The position numbers and the translations under genes were made by a program. The notes under the pieces are model-generated. The model was not told the DNA's origin and did no database searches. It worked only from the letters and a program-made list of their open reading frames with translations. This document shows positions 14,723-23,634 of a stretch of DNA of 64,000 bases, in pieces (the stretch's first letter is position 1; the number at the start of each line of letters is the position of its first letter). Source of the stretch: WJKQ01 sp043810515. Lineage in GTDB: Bacteria; Patescibacteriota; Gracilibacteria; UBA1369; LOWO2-01-FULL-3. Location: assembly GCA_043810515.1 (NCBI GenBank), contig JBDRNZ010000012.1:16607-80606 (forward strand), read 5' to 3'.

Positions 14723-15916
14723 TTACTCTATGATCTTTGTTACGACTCCGGCACCAACGGTTCGGCCTCCTTCACGGATAGCGAATCGTGTTCCTTCATC
14801 AAGAGCGATAGGTGCTCCAAGCATTACTGTCATTTTAACATCGTCTCCGGGCATGACCATCTCAACGTCAGCCGGAAGCTCGATTGATCCTGTTACGTCT
14901 GTTGTACGGATGTAGAATTGTGGCTTGTATCCTTTGAAGAATGGCGTGTGTCGTCCACCCTCGTCTTTTGTCAGGACGTAAACCTGAGAATCAAATTTTG
15001 TGTGAGGAGTTATTGTTCCCGGTTTAGCAAGAACCTGTCCTCTTTCAATTTCTTCTCTTTCAATTCCTCTAAGAAGAATTCCCACGTTATCTCCAGCCTG
15101 TCCCTGGTCAAGACTTTTCTTGAACATCTCAACTCCTGTTACTATTACTTTCCTTGTTGGCTTTATACCAACGAGTTCAACTTCTTCATTTACTTTTACA
15201 ACTCCCCGATCAACTCTTCCTGTTGCTACAGTTCCTCGTCCTTTTATTGAGAATACGTCTTCAACCGGCATAAGAAATGGTTTATCCAGCTCACGTTTTG
15301 GGTCGGGAATGTATGTGTCCAAAGCTTCGAGCAGTTCAACTATTGGCTTTATAGCTTCTTCATCGTCCAGATTTTCCAAAGCTTTTAGAGCCGATCCTTT
15401 TATGATTGGAGTTGTGTCTCCAGGGAATTCATATTTATTTAGGAGTTCACGGATTTCCATTTCTGAAAGTTCAGCGATTTCCGGATCAGCCATATCCATT
15501 TTATTCAGGAAAACTATGATATATGGTACGTTAACCTGTTTTGCGAGCAGGATGTGTTCGCGTGTCTGTGGCATCGGGCCGTCTGCTGCTGAAACTACCA
15601 AAATAGCTCCGTCCATCTGAGCGGCACCTGTAATCATATTTTTTACATAATCGGCATGTCCCGGACAGTCTACGTGAGCATAATGTCTCTTGTCTGTTTC
15701 GTATTCCTGATGGGAAGTTGCGATTGTAATTCCTCTTTCTTTTTCTTCAGGGGCGTTGTCGATTTGGTCGAATGCTACAGCTTTGTTGTGTCCACCGAAT
15801 TTTTTTGCTGCGACTGCCGTAATTGCAGCTGTCAGTGTCGTTTTTCCGTGGTCTACGTGACCGATTGTACCGACGTTTAAGTGCGGTTTACTTCTATCAA
15901 ATACTCCTTCAGCCAT
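14723..15916 (-). CDS. tuf: Elongation factor Tu
   Basis: EF-Tu carries aminoacyl-tRNA to the ribosome in a GTP-dependent way. The 397-residue protein has the P-loop GHVDHGKT at 19-26, the switch II DCPGHADYVKNM, the NKMD base-specificity motif and the complete domains II and III. It follows fusA by 105 nt with its own candidate promoter and ends at an intrinsic terminator, so it can be transcribed alone as well as by read-through from fusA. Confidence 0.99.
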   Translation of the reverse strand: MAEGVFDRSKPHLNVGTIGHVDHGKTTLTAAITAVAAKKFGGHNKAVAFDQIDNAPEEKERGITIATSHQEYETDKRHYAHVDCPGHADYVKNMITGAAQMDGAILVVSAADGPMPQTREHILLAKQVNVPYIIVFLNKMDMADPEIAELSEMEIRELLNKYEFPGDTTPIIKGSALKALENLDDEEAIKPIVELLEALDTYIPDPKRELDKPFLMPVEDVFSIKGRGTVATGRVDRGVVKVNEEVELVGIKPTRKVIVTGVEMFKKSLDQGQAGDNVGILLRGIEREEIERGQVLAKPGTITPHTKFDSQVYVLTKDEGGRHTPFFKGYKPQFYIRTTDVTGSIELPADVEMVMPGDDVKMTVMLGAPIALDEGTRFAIREGGRTVGAGVVTKIIE

Positions 15917-15984
15917 AGTTATTTTGTTTAGAGATTAGAAAAGTTATATGGTTTAACGCTTGTGTTAAATGACACAGCGCCGGA

Positions 15985-16013
15985 ATAGTATCGAAAAATT
16001 CGGCTGTGCGCAA
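15985..16013 (-). promoter_or_regulatory. Candidate tuf promoter
   Basis: TTGCGC (16013-16008), 17 nt, TACTAT (15990-15985) on the minus strand between fusA and tuf. The match is moderate. Downstream, the leader holds a 6-6-6 inverted repeat TTTAAC/GTTAAA at 15952-15969, of unknown meaning. Confidence 0.5.
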
Positions 16014-16021
16014 GATCAATT

Positions 16022-18112
16022 TTAGCCCGTTGCTTTCTTGCTTATTATTTCATCTGCTACATTTTGTGGAACTTTTGAATAGTGTCCGAATTCCATTGTG
16101 TAATTTCCTCTTCCCTGCGTTATTGATCTCAAATCTGTTGCGTATCCGAACATTTCCGCGAGCGGAATTTCGGCTTTTATGAATTTGATGAGTCCGCGGT
16201 CTCCTGTTTCCTGGATCTGTCCGCGCCTTGAATTAATATCTCCCATTACATCCCCGAAATAATTTTCCGGAACCGTAACTTCAACTTTCATGATCGGCTC
16301 AAGCAGAATCGGATTTGCGTGCTTTACGGCATTCTGAAAACAAATCGATCCGGCTATTTTAAAAGCCATTTCGGACGAATCCACATCGTGATAACTTCCG
16401 TCGAATAGCTCGACTTTTACATCCACGACCGGATATCCGGCAATGATTCCTCTTGTCATCGCTTCCTGGATTCCCTTATCAACGGCTGGTATATATTCTC
16501 TTGGAATTTTTCCTCCAACAATCGCGTTTTTGAATTCGTAGCCCTGTCCGGGTTCCTGAGGAATTACTTTCAGGAATACGTGTCCATATTGACCGCGGCC
16601 ACCTGTCTGTTTCGCGTATTTTTCCTCCATCTCGATTTCTTTGGTTATCGTTTCTCGGTATGCCACCTGCGGCGCTCCGATATTTGCCTCCACTTTAAAT
16701 TCCCGTTTCATTCTGTCGACGATAATGTCCAGATGCAGTTCTCCCATTCCCGCGATTATTGTCTGGCCGGTTTCCTCATCCGTTTTTACTGAAAACGTTG
16801 GATCCTCCTGTGCAAGTTTCTGAAGAGCCATGCCCATTTTTTCCTGATCCGCTTTGGTTTTTGGCTCAACCGCGATTCTGATTACCGGTTCCGGGAATGT
16901 AATTGACTCGAGGAGAATGGATTTGTTCGGATCGCAAAGAGTATTTCCTGTTGTTGTGTTTTTTAATCCGACGATTGCCGCGATGTCTCCGGCTTTTACT
17001 GTTTTTATTTCCTGGCGTGCATTTGCGTGCATCTGAAGAAGGCGGCCGACACGTTCTTTATTTCCGGTGGATGCATTTAAAATATAACTTCCCGAGTCCA
17101 GTTTTCCCGAATAAACGCGGAAGTAGCAAAGATTTCCAACGAAGGGATCTGTTGCTATCTTGAACGCGAGCGCAGAAAAAGGTTCGTTTTCATCAGCTTT
17201 TATAGTAACTTCCTCTCCGGTTTTTGGATCCTCTCCCTTTACAGGAGGGACATCCATCGGGCTTGGCAGATACCAGCATACTGCGTCGAGAAGCGGTTGT
17301 ATTCCCATATTCTGCAATGCGGTTCCGCACATGACGGGGAAAATGCTTCCTTTGGTTGTGGCATTTCTCAGGCCCTCTTTGATTTCGGGAATTGTTATTT
17401 CTTTTTCTTCAAGGAATTTTTCCATTATACTGTCGTCGTTTTCGGCTATGCGTTCTATCATTTTGGCTCTGTGTTCCTTGACTTTATCCTGCATGTCCGC
17501 GGGAATTTCTATTTCTTTCACGGTTTCTCCATTTTTTCCTTCAAATGTGTATGCTTTTTGTTCGATAAGATCTATGATGCCGGTAAAATCTTTTTCTGCT
17601 CCGATTGGCAGCTGAATTGCAACGGCGTCCGGTGTAAGTCTTTTTAAAATACTATCCAGACTCATATAAAAATCTCCTCCGACTTTGTCCATTTTGTTTA
17701 TGAAGGCTATTCGTGGAACGTGATATTTGTCAGCCTGACGCCATACGGTTTCGGACTGCGGCTCGACTCCCATTGCTCCGTCAAAAACCGCGACTCCTCC
17801 ATCAAGTACGCGAAGTGATCTTTCCACTTCGACAGTGAAGTCAACGTGTCCCGGTGTGTCGATGATGTTTATCTGGTCGTTTGTTTCCGTGCCCGTAGGT
17901 TTCCAGAAACATGTCGTTGCGGCGGACGTGATAGTGATTCCTCTTTCTCTTTCCTGTTCCATCCAGTCCATTTGCGATTCTCCGGAGTGGGTTTCTCCGA
18001 TTTTATGCGTTTTTCCCGTGTAGAAAAGGATACGTTCCGTAACTGTTGTTTTTCCCGCATCAATGTGTGCGATAATTCCTATGTTGCGTAAACGTTTCAG
18101 ATCTTCAGACAT
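16022..18112 (-). CDS. fusA: Elongation factor G
   Basis: EF-G drives translocation and, with RRF, ribosome recycling. The 696-residue protein is full length: G1 AHIDAGKTTVTERILFYTG, G3 DTPGHVDFTVEVERSLRVL, G4 NKMD, then the domain II, III, IV (GGRGQYGHVFLKV) and V segments. A strong promoter (18166-18193) lies between rpsG and fusA. It sits in the standard rpsL-rpsG-fusA-tuf order. Confidence 0.99.
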   Translation of the reverse strand: MSEDLKRLRNIGIIAHIDAGKTTVTERILFYTGKTHKIGETHSGESQMDWMEQERERGITITSAATTCFWKPTGTETNDQINIIDTPGHVDFTVEVERSLRVLDGGVAVFDGAMGVEPQSETVWRQADKYHVPRIAFINKMDKVGGDFYMSLDSILKRLTPDAVAIQLPIGAEKDFTGIIDLIEQKAYTFEGKNGETVKEIEIPADMQDKVKEHRAKMIERIAENDDSIMEKFLEEKEITIPEIKEGLRNATTKGSIFPVMCGTALQNMGIQPLLDAVCWYLPSPMDVPPVKGEDPKTGEEVTIKADENEPFSALAFKIATDPFVGNLCYFRVYSGKLDSGSYILNASTGNKERVGRLLQMHANARQEIKTVKAGDIAAIVGLKNTTTGNTLCDPNKSILLESITFPEPVIRIAVEPKTKADQEKMGMALQKLAQEDPTFSVKTDEETGQTIIAGMGELHLDIIVDRMKREFKVEANIGAPQVAYRETITKEIEMEEKYAKQTGGRGQYGHVFLKVIPQEPGQGYEFKNAIVGGKIPREYIPAVDKGIQEAMTRGIIAGYPVVDVKVELFDGSYHDVDSSEMAFKIAGSICFQNAVKHANPILLEPIMKVEVTVPENYFGDVMGDINSRRGQIQETGDRGLIKFIKAEIPLAEMFGYATDLRSITQGRGNYTMEFGHYSKVPQNVADEIISKKATG

Positions 18113-18165
18113 TTTTGATTTTTTGGTTACAAAATATTGCGTTCTTATAAAAAGACGCCAGAGGC

Positions 18166-18193
18166 ATTATAGGGAGCGTGGTAGGGAAGTCAA
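18166..18193 (-). promoter_or_regulatory. Sigma70-type promoter before fusA
   Basis: TTGACT (18193-18188), 16 nt, TATAAT (18171-18166) on the minus strand. The -35 and the next bases read CTTGACTTCCC, identical to the start of the rpoB promoter. A start near 18159 leaves about 46 nt of leader before the fusA ATG at 18112. Confidence 0.75.
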
Positions 18194-18195
18194 GA

Positions 18196-18651
18196 TTAGT
18201 ATCTTGCGAGATGTGCAAATGCCTTATTTGCTTCCGCCATTCTGTGGGTATCCTCTTTTTTCTTCATGGCAGAGCCCTGTTTATTTGATGCATCAATGAG
18301 TTCGGTTGCGAGGTTTTGTGCCATTGCCGAATTTTTTTTGCCTCTTGCCGCACCGATCAGCCATCTGAATGCGAGTGCTGTTTGCCTGTCCGCCTTTACT
18401 TCCATGGGGATCTGATAAACTGCGCCTCCTATTCTTTTCGGCTTAACTTCCAGATGAGGCTTAACGTTATCGATTGCGGCTTTGAAGATTTTTTCAGGGT
18501 CTCCTGATATTTGTTTGCTTATTATTTTTAGAGTTTCATTGAAAATTTTTCGGGCGGTGGATTTTTTGCCCCGAAGCATTACGTAATTTATGAATTTTTC
18601 CTGCAATGGAGAAGATTCTTCCGGAATGTATATGTTCTTGTTTTTTTTCAT
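18196..18651 (-). CDS. rpsG: 30S ribosomal protein S7
   Basis: S7 (uS7) nucleates the 30S head and contacts E-site tRNA. The 151-residue protein has KFINYVMLRGKKSTARKIF, then VKPHLEVKPKRIGGAVYQIP and the final MAEANKAFAHLARY. Length is a few residues below the usual 156. The N-terminus MKKNKNIYIPEESSPLQE differs from most homologues. It lies 5 nt after rpsL. Confidence 0.98.
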   Translation of the reverse strand: MKKNKNIYIPEESSPLQEKFINYVMLRGKKSTARKIFNETLKIISKQISGDPEKIFKAAIDNVKPHLEVKPKRIGGAVYQIPMEVKADRQTALAFRWLIGAARGKKNSAMAQNLATELIDASNKQGSAMKKKEDTHRMAEANKAFAHLARY

Positions 18652-18656
18652 AACTA

Positions 18657-19076
18657 TTATGCTGATTTAGCTGTTTTTTTGGCGCCGTATCTGGATCTTC
18701 CCTGTTTTCTGTTCTGTACGCCCTGGGTATCGAGAGTCCCTCTTATTATATGGTAGCGCACACCCGGAAGATCTTTTACTCTGCCTCCGCGTATTGTTAC
18801 AACCGAGTGCTCCTGTAGATTATGCCCTTCACCCGGAATGTACGCGTTTACCTCCATTCCGTTCGTCAGTTTTACTCTCGCAACTTTTCTTAAGGCTGAG
18901 TTTGGTTTTTTTGGTGTCATTGTTGTGACTTTTGTGCACACGCCGCGCTTTTGTGGGCATGGGACAGTCACGTTTCTATTCTTCAGATTGTTAAAAGTAA
19001 ACTGTAAGGCGGGGGCCTTACTTTTTTTCTTTGTCGACTTTCTTGGTTTCCTTATGAGCTGGTTTATGGTTGGCAT
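18657..19076 (-). CDS. rpsL: 30S ribosomal protein S12
   Basis: S12 (uS12) is the decoding-centre protein that governs accuracy and streptomycin response. The 139-residue product begins MPTINQLIRKPRKSTKKKSK and contains TTMTPKKPNSALRKVARVKL, with the lysine of TPKKPNS at the position altered in streptomycin resistance still wild type, and YIPGEGHNLQEHSVVTIRGG. It follows rpoC by 52 nt. Confidence 0.99.
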   Translation of the reverse strand: MPTINQLIRKPRKSTKKKSKAPALQFTFNNLKNRNVTVPCPQKRGVCTKVTTMTPKKPNSALRKVARVKLTNGMEVNAYIPGEGHNLQEHSVVTIRGGRVKDLPGVRYHIIRGTLDTQGVQNRKQGRSRYGAKKTAKSA

Positions 19077-19128
19077 GCGTCTATATTTATATTAATTCAA
19101 AAGTAAATGCAAGATAAACTTGGCGGTT

Positions 19129-22100
19129 TTATATTACCGGAGTAGTTCTTTCTTCATTCTCCTTCTCTATTTTTTCATCTGTTTCTTTGTTATCCGCTTT
19201 TTTCTCCTTTTCCGCCTGCGCTTTTGTTTCTTTCAGAAGGTGTGGGTGTTTTTTTCTGAATGTGTCACCGGCCGGTATGAGTTTTCCAATAATGACGTTT
19301 TCCTTGAGGCCTTCCAGGTTGTCGATCTTGTTCGTTGTTGAAGCTTCCACGAGAACTCTTATCGTTTCCTGGAATGAAGCGGCTGAGAGCCAGCTGTCCG
19401 TAAGTAGCGCGACTCTTGTAAGTCCAAGAAGGAGTCTTTCTCCTTTTGCTCTTTTTTTCTTTTTCTTTTCCAGTGCCTCGTTTATATTTTCAAATTTTAT
19501 CACGTCTATTATTTCTCCCGGCAGGAAATTACTATCTCCGCTATCAAATATCCTTACCTTGGAAAGCATTTGCTTTGCGATTATTTCTATGTGCTTGTCG
19601 TTGATACTTTGTCCCTGCGATGCGTAAATGCTCTGCACCTCGGTCACGATGTATTTTTGTACCGCGTAAGTTCCCGTTAGACTCATAATCTGTTTCAAAT
19701 CCAGATGTCCTGTTGTCAGCGGCTGTCCTTTTTTGACGATTTCTCCGTTCTTTATTTTTACAGTTCTTCCTGTTGGAACTTTGTATGTTTTTTGTACCGG
19801 ACCAAGGCTTTCTATTATTATGCTGTCGTCTGTTATTTCTTTCACCTTCCCGGCTTCCAATGATTTTACCGATCCTTTGTGCGTTTCGGCTTTTGCTATT
19901 ACCATTTTCTCTTTTACCTTGTCTCCTTTTTTGACAACTGGTTTTATGTCTCCGCTCAATTTATATTCAGTCTGTATTTTTTCCGATGACGTAACTGCCA
20001 TTTCTATCTGCTTTCCTTTCTGGTGAATTTTTACTGTTCCGTCTATTTCTGATACTGTTGCGGGATTTTTTGGAGTTCTTGCTTCAAATAATTCCTCAAC
20101 GCGTGCAAGACCCTGGGTGATGTCGCTTCCCTCCGCAACTCCTCCCATGTGGAACGTACGCATTGTAAGCTGCGTTCCGGGTTCGCCTATACTCTGCGCT
20201 GCGATTATTCCTACAGCTGTTCCTATTTCAACTTCTTTGTTTGTTCCCAAATCTTTGCCGTAGCATTTTATGCATATTCCGCCTTCTGTTTTGCAGGTCA
20301 TAATGGACCTTACCTGTACTTCGTCCAGATGTTTTTCAAGAATCTCCTTTACCGTGTCTTTTTCTATAATTGAATTTTTTGCCGCCACGACTTTTTTGGT
20401 TTTCGGATCTTTCAGGTCTTCCGCCAGTGTTCTTCCGTATATTCTTATCTCGTATTTTTCGCCGATCTGTTCGGACTCTTCGTTTGTAATCGTGTGGGGA
20501 TGTATTGATCCGCAGTCGTATTCTCTTATTACCACGTCCTGGTTTGAGTCAACGAGACGTCTTGTCAGGTATCCCGCTTCGGCCGTTTTAAGGGCTGTGT
20601 CGGATTTTCCTTTTCGTCCTCCGTGTGTTGCAATGAAGTATTCCAAAATACTGAATCCTTCTTTGAGATTTGATTTTATCGGAAGCTCGATTGTTTTTCC
20701 TGCAGGATTTGCAACGAGACCTTTTATTCCGCAGAGCTGTGTAACCTGTCCCCAGTTTCCGCGGGCTCCGGAATCGATCATGTAGAAAATGTTGTTTTTC
20801 TCGTTGATTCCGGTGATCATTTTGCTTGTGATGTCTGATTTTGTTTCGGACCAGATTTTGATGGTGTGGTTGTATCTTTCCTCTTCCGTAATAAGGCCTT
20901 TCCAGTATTGGTTGTTTATCTGTTTTACTATTTCCGATGCGTCATCGATTATCTTTCCTTTTTCTTTCGGAACAACCATGTCTTCGTGGGAGAATGAAAT
21001 TCCAGATTTTGTTGCGAATTTCAGGCCGATGTCTTTTACGTTATCCGCGAGCTGTGTTGTTTTTGCATTGCCTAGCAATTCAAAACATTCCGTAACCAGC
21101 TGGCTGAGCTGTTTCTTGCCAATGTTTTTGTTGTAATAGGGGAGGCCTTTTGGCAGAAAACTGTTGAATATAAGTCTTCCAACTGTAGTTTCCAATATTT
21201 CGTCATTGTATCTGCATTTTATAGGCGCCTGGAGATAGACCTGTCCTGTCTGATAGGCAAGAACAGCTTCCTCAATTCCATAAAATGTCATGCCTTCGCC
21301 TTTTTTCCCGGGAGTTAATTTTGTCAGGTAGTAACAGCCGAGAACCATGTCCTGAGTTGGCGTTACTATAGGTTCTCCTGCGGAAGGTTTAAGCAGATTG
21401 TTTGTTGAGACCATTAAAGTTTTTGCTTCTTCCTGCGCTTTTTTTGAAAGAGGAACGTGAACCGCCATCTGGTCTCCGTCAAAGTCCGCGTTGAATGCCG
21501 CGCAAACAAGCGGATGAATCTGGATAGCTTTTCCCTCGATAAGAATCGGCTGGAACGCCTGGATACCAAGTCTGTGAAGTGTTGGAGCGCGATTCAGCAG
21601 TACGTAATGATCTTTCGTGACATCCTCAAGAATATCCCAGACCTCGCGTTTTCCGGCCTGGATCAGTTTTTCCGCGTTCTTGATATTGTGGGCGTAGCCT
21701 TCCGATATCAGATGTCCTATTATGAACGGTTTGAAAAGTTCCAGAGCCATGGCTTTTGGCAGGCCGCATTGGTTCAGTTTTAATTTTGGTCCGACGATAA
21801 TCACGGAACGTCCTGAATAATCCACACGTTTACCAAGCAGGTTTTGTCTGAATCGTCCCTGTTTTCCTTTCAGCATGTCCGAAAGTGATCTGAGTTTTCT
21901 TTTGTCGCCGGAATTAAACACTGTTCTTCCCTGGCGCGCGCTATTATTTAGCAAAGTGTCCACTGCTTCCTGCAGCATTCTTTTTTCGTTTCGGCATATT
22001 ACTTCCGGAGCGCCGATGGAAATAAGTCTTTTTAGACGGTTGTTTCTGTTTATCACTCTTCTGTAAAGATCGTTTAGATCCGATGCCGCAAATCGTCCGC

Positions 22101-23070
22101 CGTCCAGCTGAACCATCGGGCGAAGATCCGGCGGGATCACCGGCAAAACTGTCATTACGAACCATTCCGGCTTTGTTCCTGATTTGAGCAGACTGCCGGC
22201 CAGTTTGATTCTCTTTATTGTTTTTTTCAGTTTTTGTCCGGAACTTTTTTTCTTTTCCTCCTGAAGAGTTTTTATAAGTTTTTCAAGGTCTATTGACCCG
22301 AGAATTTCTCTGAGGGTTTCGGCTCCTGTTCCGGCTTTGAATACGTGTCCGAATTTCATTGAGAGTGTTCTGTAATCTAGTTCGGAATAAACTTTTCCGA
22401 CCTGTAGGGATTCAAGCTGATCTCTCATTTCTGAATTCTGAATATCAAGCTCTTCGATTCTTTTTGCGAAATCTTTTTCGAGGTCTTTTACGGCTTTTTT
22501 CGCGAGTTTTTTGTCCTCCATTTTTTCAGCCGCGAGCGAGCTTTGTTTAAAGTCTTCCTGTAACTTTTTTTTGTGCGTTTTGTATTCGGTCTGGAGCTGG
22601 TCAAGTGCTTCTGTTTTTGCGGGAACGTCGACTTCAGACGCTATGTATGCCGCAAAATATACAACCTGTTCAAGAGTTTTTATCGGTAGATCCAGAAGTA
22701 ATCCTATCCTGCTCGGTGTTGATCTTAAAAACCAGATGTGAGTTACCGGTACCGCAAGTTTTATGTGAGCCAGTCTTTCGCGACGTACGGATGAACGTGT
22801 TACTTCGACGCCGCACTTTTCGCAAATCACGCCTTTGTATCTGATTCTCTTGTATTTTCCACAGTAACATTCCCAGTTTTTTGTCGGTCCAAATATTTTT
22901 TCACAAAAAAGTCCGTCTCTTTCCGGTTTCTGGGTGCGGTAATTTATAGTTTCCGGTTTCTTAACCTCACCGTGAGACCAGGACAAGATCTCTTCGGGGG
23001 CGGCAATTGAAAGAGTGATGGCGCTGAACTGATCTTTTTTAAGATTTTTGTCTTGTATTGATTGAGGCAT
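19129..23070 (-). CDS. rpoC: RNA polymerase beta-prime subunit
   Basis: The catalytic beta-prime subunit, 1313 residues. Visible landmarks are the N-terminal zinc site (CYCGKYKRIRYKGVICEKC), the active-site loop NADFDGDQMAVHVPLSKKAQ that binds the catalytic magnesium, the second zinc site (CDCG-like segment ending GGICIKC) and the bridge and trigger regions ending AAQSIGEPGTQLTMRTFHMG. The last 35 residues are a charged Lys/Glu tail. It follows ssb by 30 nt rather than rpoB directly, an unusual arrangement. Confidence 0.99.
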   Translation of the reverse strand: MPQSIQDKNLKKDQFSAITLSIAAPEEILSWSHGEVKKPETINYRTQKPERDGLFCEKIFGPTKNWECYCGKYKRIRYKGVICEKCGVEVTRSSVRRERLAHIKLAVPVTHIWFLRSTPSRIGLLLDLPIKTLEQVVYFAAYIASEVDVPAKTEALDQLQTEYKTHKKKLQEDFKQSSLAAEKMEDKKLAKKAVKDLEKDFAKRIEELDIQNSEMRDQLESLQVGKVYSELDYRTLSMKFGHVFKAGTGAETLREILGSIDLEKLIKTLQEEKKKSSGQKLKKTIKRIKLAGSLLKSGTKPEWFVMTVLPVIPPDLRPMVQLDGGRFAASDLNDLYRRVINRNNRLKRLISIGAPEVICRNEKRMLQEAVDTLLNNSARQGRTVFNSGDKRKLRSLSDMLKGKQGRFRQNLLGKRVDYSGRSVIIVGPKLKLNQCGLPKAMALELFKPFIIGHLISEGYAHNIKNAEKLIQAGKREVWDILEDVTKDHYVLLNRAPTLHRLGIQAFQPILIEGKAIQIHPLVCAAFNADFDGDQMAVHVPLSKKAQEEAKTLMVSTNNLLKPSAGEPIVTPTQDMVLGCYYLTKLTPGKKGEGMTFYGIEEAVLAYQTGQVYLQAPIKCRYNDEILETTVGRLIFNSFLPKGLPYYNKNIGKKQLSQLVTECFELLGNAKTTQLADNVKDIGLKFATKSGISFSHEDMVVPKEKGKIIDDASEIVKQINNQYWKGLITEEERYNHTIKIWSETKSDITSKMITGINEKNNIFYMIDSGARGNWGQVTQLCGIKGLVANPAGKTIELPIKSNLKEGFSILEYFIATHGGRKGKSDTALKTAEAGYLTRRLVDSNQDVVIREYDCGSIHPHTITNEESEQIGEKYEIRIYGRTLAEDLKDPKTKKVVAAKNSIIEKDTVKEILEKHLDEVQVRSIMTCKTEGGICIKCYGKDLGTNKEVEIGTAVGIIAAQSIGEPGTQLTMRTFHMGGVAEGSDITQGLARVEELFEARTPKNPATVSEIDGTVKIHQKGKQIEMAVTSSEKIQTEYKLSGDIKPVVKKGDKVKEKMVIAKAETHKGSVKSLEAGKVKEITDDSIIIESLGPVQKTYKVPTGRTVKIKNGEIVKKGQPLTTGHLDLKQIMSLTGTYAVQKYIVTEVQSIYASQGQSINDKHIEIIAKQMLSKVRIFDSGDSNFLPGEIIDVIKFENINEALEKKKKKRAKGERLLLGLTRVALLTDSWLSAASFQETIRVLVEASTTNKIDNLEGLKENVIIGKLIPAGDTFRKKHPHLLKETKAQAEKEKKADNKETDEKIEKENEERTTPVI

Positions 23071-23100
23071 ATTTTTTTGAGTTATTATGAAAAGTTATCT

Positions 23101-23601
23101 TTAAAGGCCAAGATCTTTATCGATCGGGTTTGTTTCCGATTTTTCTTCCGACTGTTCCGGTTCTTCTTCTGCGGGTTCCGGTTCTTCTTCCTTCTCTTTC
23201 ATTGTTTCTTTTTCCTCTCTGTTTTCGGTTTCCTCGTCTTCCTGCGGTACGTATTCCTCTTCAAGTTTCTTTTTCTTTTCAAGAATTATCATGTCCTGAA
23301 CCACTATTTCTGTTTTGAATTTTTTTACGCCGTCCTGATTATCCCAACTTCTTGTTTTCAGGTAACCTTCGACATATATGAGGTTTCCTTTCTTGAGATA
23401 ATTCGTGCATATTTCAGCGAGTCGCGCCCATGCCACGCATTCGTGGAATTCAGCGGAGGACTTTCTTTCATTATCTTTAGTTATCCATTCACGATTTGTT
23501 GCGAGTCCAAAAGTTGTAACGTTCTGGCCGTTTGGCGTTTGTCTCATCTCCGGATCCCTTGTCAGATTTCCAATTATGATTACCTTATTTACGCTTCTCA
23601 T
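23101..23601 (-). CDS. ssb: Single-stranded DNA-binding protein
   Basis: SSB coats single-stranded DNA in replication and repair. The 166-residue protein has an N-terminal OB fold (MRSVNKVIIIGNLTRDPEMR, then FGLATNREW, HECVAWARLAEICTNYLKKG, LIYVEGYLKTRSW), residues 1-108. The rest is a Glu/Pro/Lys-rich disordered tail. It ends DKDLGL, lacking the acidic DDIPF-type tip that recruits partner proteins in model bacteria. Its position between rpoB and rpoC is unusual: SSB normally sits with rpsF-rpsR or elsewhere. Whether a second SSB exists cannot be told from this window. Confidence 0.95.
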   Translation of the reverse strand: MRSVNKVIIIGNLTRDPEMRQTPNGQNVTTFGLATNREWITKDNERKSSAEFHECVAWARLAEICTNYLKKGNLIYVEGYLKTRSWDNQDGVKKFKTEIVVQDMIILEKKKKLEEEYVPQEDEETENREEKETMKEKEEEPEPAEEEPEQSEEKSETNPIDKDLGL

Positions 23602-23634
23602 GATTTGTTATGTTAATTTATAAAGTATGTTTTT

